Assembly: GCF_007754425.1 (NCBI RefSeq)
Contig: NZ_CP037452.1
Location: 1,934,664-1,998,663 of the forward strand
DNA from: Gimesia fumaroli
GTDB taxonomy: Bacteria > Planctomycetota > Planctomycetia > Planctomycetales > Planctomycetaceae
DNA length: 64,000 nt
Direction: 5' to 3'
Shown: positions 61,899 to 64,000 of the stretch, piece by piece
Layout: every line of letters begins with the position of its first letter
How positions within the stretch are numbered: the first letter of the stretch is position 1
Notes under the pieces: model-generated
Database searches by the model: none
What the model was told of the DNA's origin: nothing
The model's input: the letters and a program-made list of their open reading frames with translations, nothing else
Made by a program: the position numbers and the translations under genes

Positions 61899-62303
61899 AT
61901 GCCACAAACAAATCCTGCAATTCAAGAGCTGGTTCCGCTGCTGTATGTAGAAGATGCCTCCCGGTCTACGGAGTTTTACTGCGATCAGCTTGGTTTTGAA
62001 ATGAAACTCAAGTGGGAACCGGAGGGCAATTTGGCCTGGTGCCGACTGGAACGGGGTAATGCGGCTCTGATGTTACAGTTAGCCTGTCCCGATGAAGATG
62101 GAACCGCAGCTGAGCGCTGCAAGGGCGTCGGTTTCTTTTTTCTGTGTGATGACGCGCAGGCGGTTTACGAAGAATTGTCATCTCGCGGGCTTACTCTGGA
62201 GCCTCCACAGGTGGCGTTTTACGGAATGAATCAACTATTCATGAAAGACCCGGATGGTTATCAGCTTTGCTTTCAGAACCAGGTTGAGTTGGCTGTTGAA
62301 TGA
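61899..62303 (+). CDS. VOC superfamily (glyoxalase/bleomycin resistance-like) protein
   Basis: A 134-residue protein with the two beta-alpha-beta-beta-beta units of the VOC fold: LVPLLYVEDASRSTEFYCDQLGFEMK at the start and GVGFFFLCDDAQAVYEELSSRG in the second unit, ending MKDPDGYQLCFQ. Single-domain VOC proteins act as dimers in binding or metal-dependent reactions; the function here is open. AGAAAGGGAA precedes the ATG. Confidence 0.88.
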   Translation: MPQTNPAIQELVPLLYVEDASRSTEFYCDQLGFEMKLKWEPEGNLAWCRLERGNAALMLQLACPDEDGTAAERCKGVGFFFLCDDAQAVYEELSSRGLTLEPPQVAFYGMNQLFMKDPDGYQLCFQNQVELAVE

Positions 62304-62331
62304 TCTCAGACTTCGTCCAGTACTTTCGCAA

Positions 62332-64000
62332 TTACGTCTGCTGTAATAGATTGGTTAACCAGATCACCTGATAAGGTTTTAGGATCAGGTCGCCTCTGAG
62401 ATTTGAATATAATTCGCCGCTGATTAAATCGACCCAGGAATCGGTGCCAATCAGATTAATTTCTGATAAGGGGACAATCTGTTCCTGATTGGTGACATTA
62501 TTAATCGCGAAAATACTCTGCTGGCGATCCATGCTCTGACGCCAGAAGGCAAACACACTGTTGCCCAGGTGCAGGGTAAACTGAGTTGCATTCGGATGAA
62601 AGGCAGGTTGCCGCCGTCTGATTTTCAACAAGTGACAGATGCCTTTGAAGACGCGTGCATGCGTTGAATCTTTGTTTGCCAGTTGTTCCTGCAGATGGGC
62701 ATAGTCCCAGCGATGGCGGTTAATCGAACGGTTATGCCCCGTCTGTTCGACGGCCACCTGATCATTTCTCGTGCCCAGAAAACTATGAACGTAAACAGCG
62801 GGAATTCCTTCCAGAGCAAACATGATGGCATGTGCGCAGAGGAAACGCTCAATCTGCCATTCGTCTTCGCCGTCCAGAGTCCCTCGCATGGCGTCGAATA
62901 ATGAGATATTAATTTCATAAGGTCGCTTGCCACCATCGGCGAGCGAACGCATTGAAATTCGAGCACCAAACTGCTCCATCATCGAAACCATTTCGTTAAT
63001 TTCTTCATCGTCCATTAATCCTTCCGCGGGCCGCAGGCCGATCCCGTCATGCGAGGCAATGAAGTTCAGATAGGTGGTGCCATGCAATGCCGGGGGCATG
63101 CTCATCATCCAGGTTTTTAAATGCTGGCAGCTTCCGCAGAGCATTGCATTTACCAGGAGTGGGGGCAGGGAAAAATTATAGATAGCATGCGCTTCATTTG
63201 AGTTTCCAAAATAAGCCAGGTTCTCACGGTTCGGAATATTGGTCTCGGTGATGATCATGGCGTGGGGCGAGACAAATTGAATCAATGTGCGAAACAGACG
63301 CACCAGTTCATGCGTTTCCGGCAGGCTCAAACAGTTCGTGCCGACGACTTTCCAGAGAAAGGCGACCGCATCCAGACGGAAAATATGAACGCCGTGATCG
63401 AGATATAATTTGACGATTTTGACAATTTCCTGCAGTAATTGCGGATTGGCAAAATTTAAATCGACCTGATCGAAGCTGAAAGTACACCAGGCATACCGGG
63501 GGCCTTCCGGGGTATCGATCCGCTGCAATAAACTGTTGGTCCGCGGGCGAACCACCTCGGAGAGATCATCATCCGGACTGCCGCAGAAGAAATAATCTTT
63601 ACCCGGTGATTCTCCTCGTTTGAATTGTTGAAACCATTCACTCTGACTCGAACAGTGATTGATTACGAGGTCGGACATCAGGTGAAATTCGTCGGCAATC
63701 GCGTTGATATGCTCCCAGGTGCCCAGCTTTGGATTGACTTGCTGGTAGTCGATGATGGAAAATCCATCGTCGGAACTGAAGGGGAAAAAAGGGAGAATAT
63801 GGATACTGTTGATCGTCTCTTTGAGAAACGATTCTGAAAACTGCAACAATGTTTCCAGTGGCGGCTGCCCCTCCGTGAGCAGACTGTCGCCATAGGTAAT
63901 CATTACGGCATCACGTTGATCCCAGTGGTTCTGATGGGTTTCCGGCGTCTGGCAATTCCCATCCGGGGCCATGATATCAATCAAAGTCTGGGCGAATGCG
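62332..64000 (-). CDS. GH13 (subfamily 18) sucrose phosphorylase-like enzyme, 5' partial
   Basis: The visible 556 codons run off the right edge of the window, so the N terminus is missing; the frame is still open at 64000. Barrel landmarks: [10 protein letters not shown] near residue 27, [34 protein letters not shown] with the catalytic Asp nucleophile near 200, IITETNIP with the acid/base Glu near 246, and ASHDGIG with the third Asp near 310. The C-terminal strands are short, as in sugar phosphorylases. It splits an alpha-glucoside with phosphate, for example sucrose or glucosylglycerate; which one cannot be told here. Confidence 0.88.
   Translation of the reverse strand, partial: AFAQTLIDIMAPDGNCQTPETHQNHWDQRDAVMITYGDSLLTEGQPPLETLLQFSESFLKETINSIHILPFFPFSSDDGFSIIDYQQVNPKLGTWEHINAIADEFHLMSDLVINHCSSQSEWFQQFKRGESPGKDYFFCGSPDDDLSEVVRPRTNSLLQRIDTPEGPRYAWCTFSFDQVDLNFANPQLLQEIVKIVKLYLDHGVHIFRLDAVAFLWKVVGTNCLSLPETHELVRLFRTLIQFVSPHAMIITETNIPNRENLAYFGNSNEAHAIYNFSLPPLLVNAMLCGSCQHLKTWMMSMPPALHGTTYLNFIASHDGIGLRPAEGLMDDEEINEMVSMMEQFGARISMRSLADGGKRPYEINISLFDAMRGTLDGEDEWQIERFLCAHAIMFALEGIPAVYVHSFLGTRNDQVAVEQTGHNRSINRHRWDYAHLQEQLANKDSTHARVFKGICHLLKIRRRQPAFHPNATQFTLHLGNSVFAFWRQSMDRQQSIFAINNVTNQEQIVPLSEINLIGTDSWVDLISGELYSNLRGDLILKPYQVIWLTNLLQQT

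Noticed and set aside
1..64000. CRISPR array, rRNA operon, insertion sequence
   Set aside because: No regularly spaced repeats, no rRNA-like sequence and no transposase was seen.

Overview
The window suggests a member of the Planctomycetota, most likely a Gimesia-like member of the Planctomycetaceae. This rests on gene families typical of that phylum in the right half: a DUF1559 prepilin-like protein, a DUF1501/PSD1 (DUF1549-DUF1553) pair, a PVC-type dehydrogenase with a CXXCH heme site, and an ECF sigma factor next to a Ser/Thr kinase. The genus is an inference.

Positions 1 to about 34,170 are part of a large prophage or phage-like integrative element, nearly all of it transcribed leftwards. 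It abuts the 3' end of a tRNA-Pro(GGG) gene at 34,174-34,247, a classical integration position. Its left end, integrase, terminase and most virion genes lie outside the window. Reading right to left: a tandem-HTH regulator with palindromic operators (33.6-34.1 kb); a leader with an attenuator-like structure; small early genes and an XRE protein; a control block with a LexA-like winged-helix protein, CsrA and a second XRE repressor (30.3-31.3 kb); a DUF3560 protein, an adenine methyltransferase and a TIM-barrel protein; a recombination and replication module (YqaJ exonuclease, RecT, an HTH replication protein, RusA) with a structured tRNA-like RNA after recT; a PP-loop (PAPS reductase-like) protein and a cytosine methyltransferase with a repeated target domain; then late/lysis-type genes (papain-like protein, thioredoxin-fold lipoprotein, holin-like proteins) at 0-7.5 kb.

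Between the lysis-type genes and the methyltransferase block sits an A+T-richer cargo segment (7.6-14.8 kb). Its clearest member is a rightward pair: a single-pass membrane coiled-coil protein followed by a 726-residue TIR-NB-ARC-TPR protein of the type known from bacterial NLR-like antiphage systems. A secreted EEP-family nuclease is divergent from that pair, and a 405-residue polytopic membrane protein, a DUF2513 protein and others lie further left. This is the best candidate for an undescribed system.

From 34.25 kb rightwards is ordinary chromosome: a PEGA lipoprotein and an esterase; a compact GntR-headed catabolic operon (regulator, PSD1 cytochrome protein, DUF1501, enolase-superfamily enzyme, zinc deacylase, sodium symporter); a prepilin/lipoprotein pair; a two-domain glycosyltransferase; a sigma factor/kinase-LRR pair; a MarR regulator; a XylR-type AraC regulator divergent from a giant ceramidase/PVC-dehydrogenase/cytochrome fusion; a PfpI protein, a membrane protein, a cupin, a VOC protein and a GH13 sugar phosphorylase that runs off the right edge.
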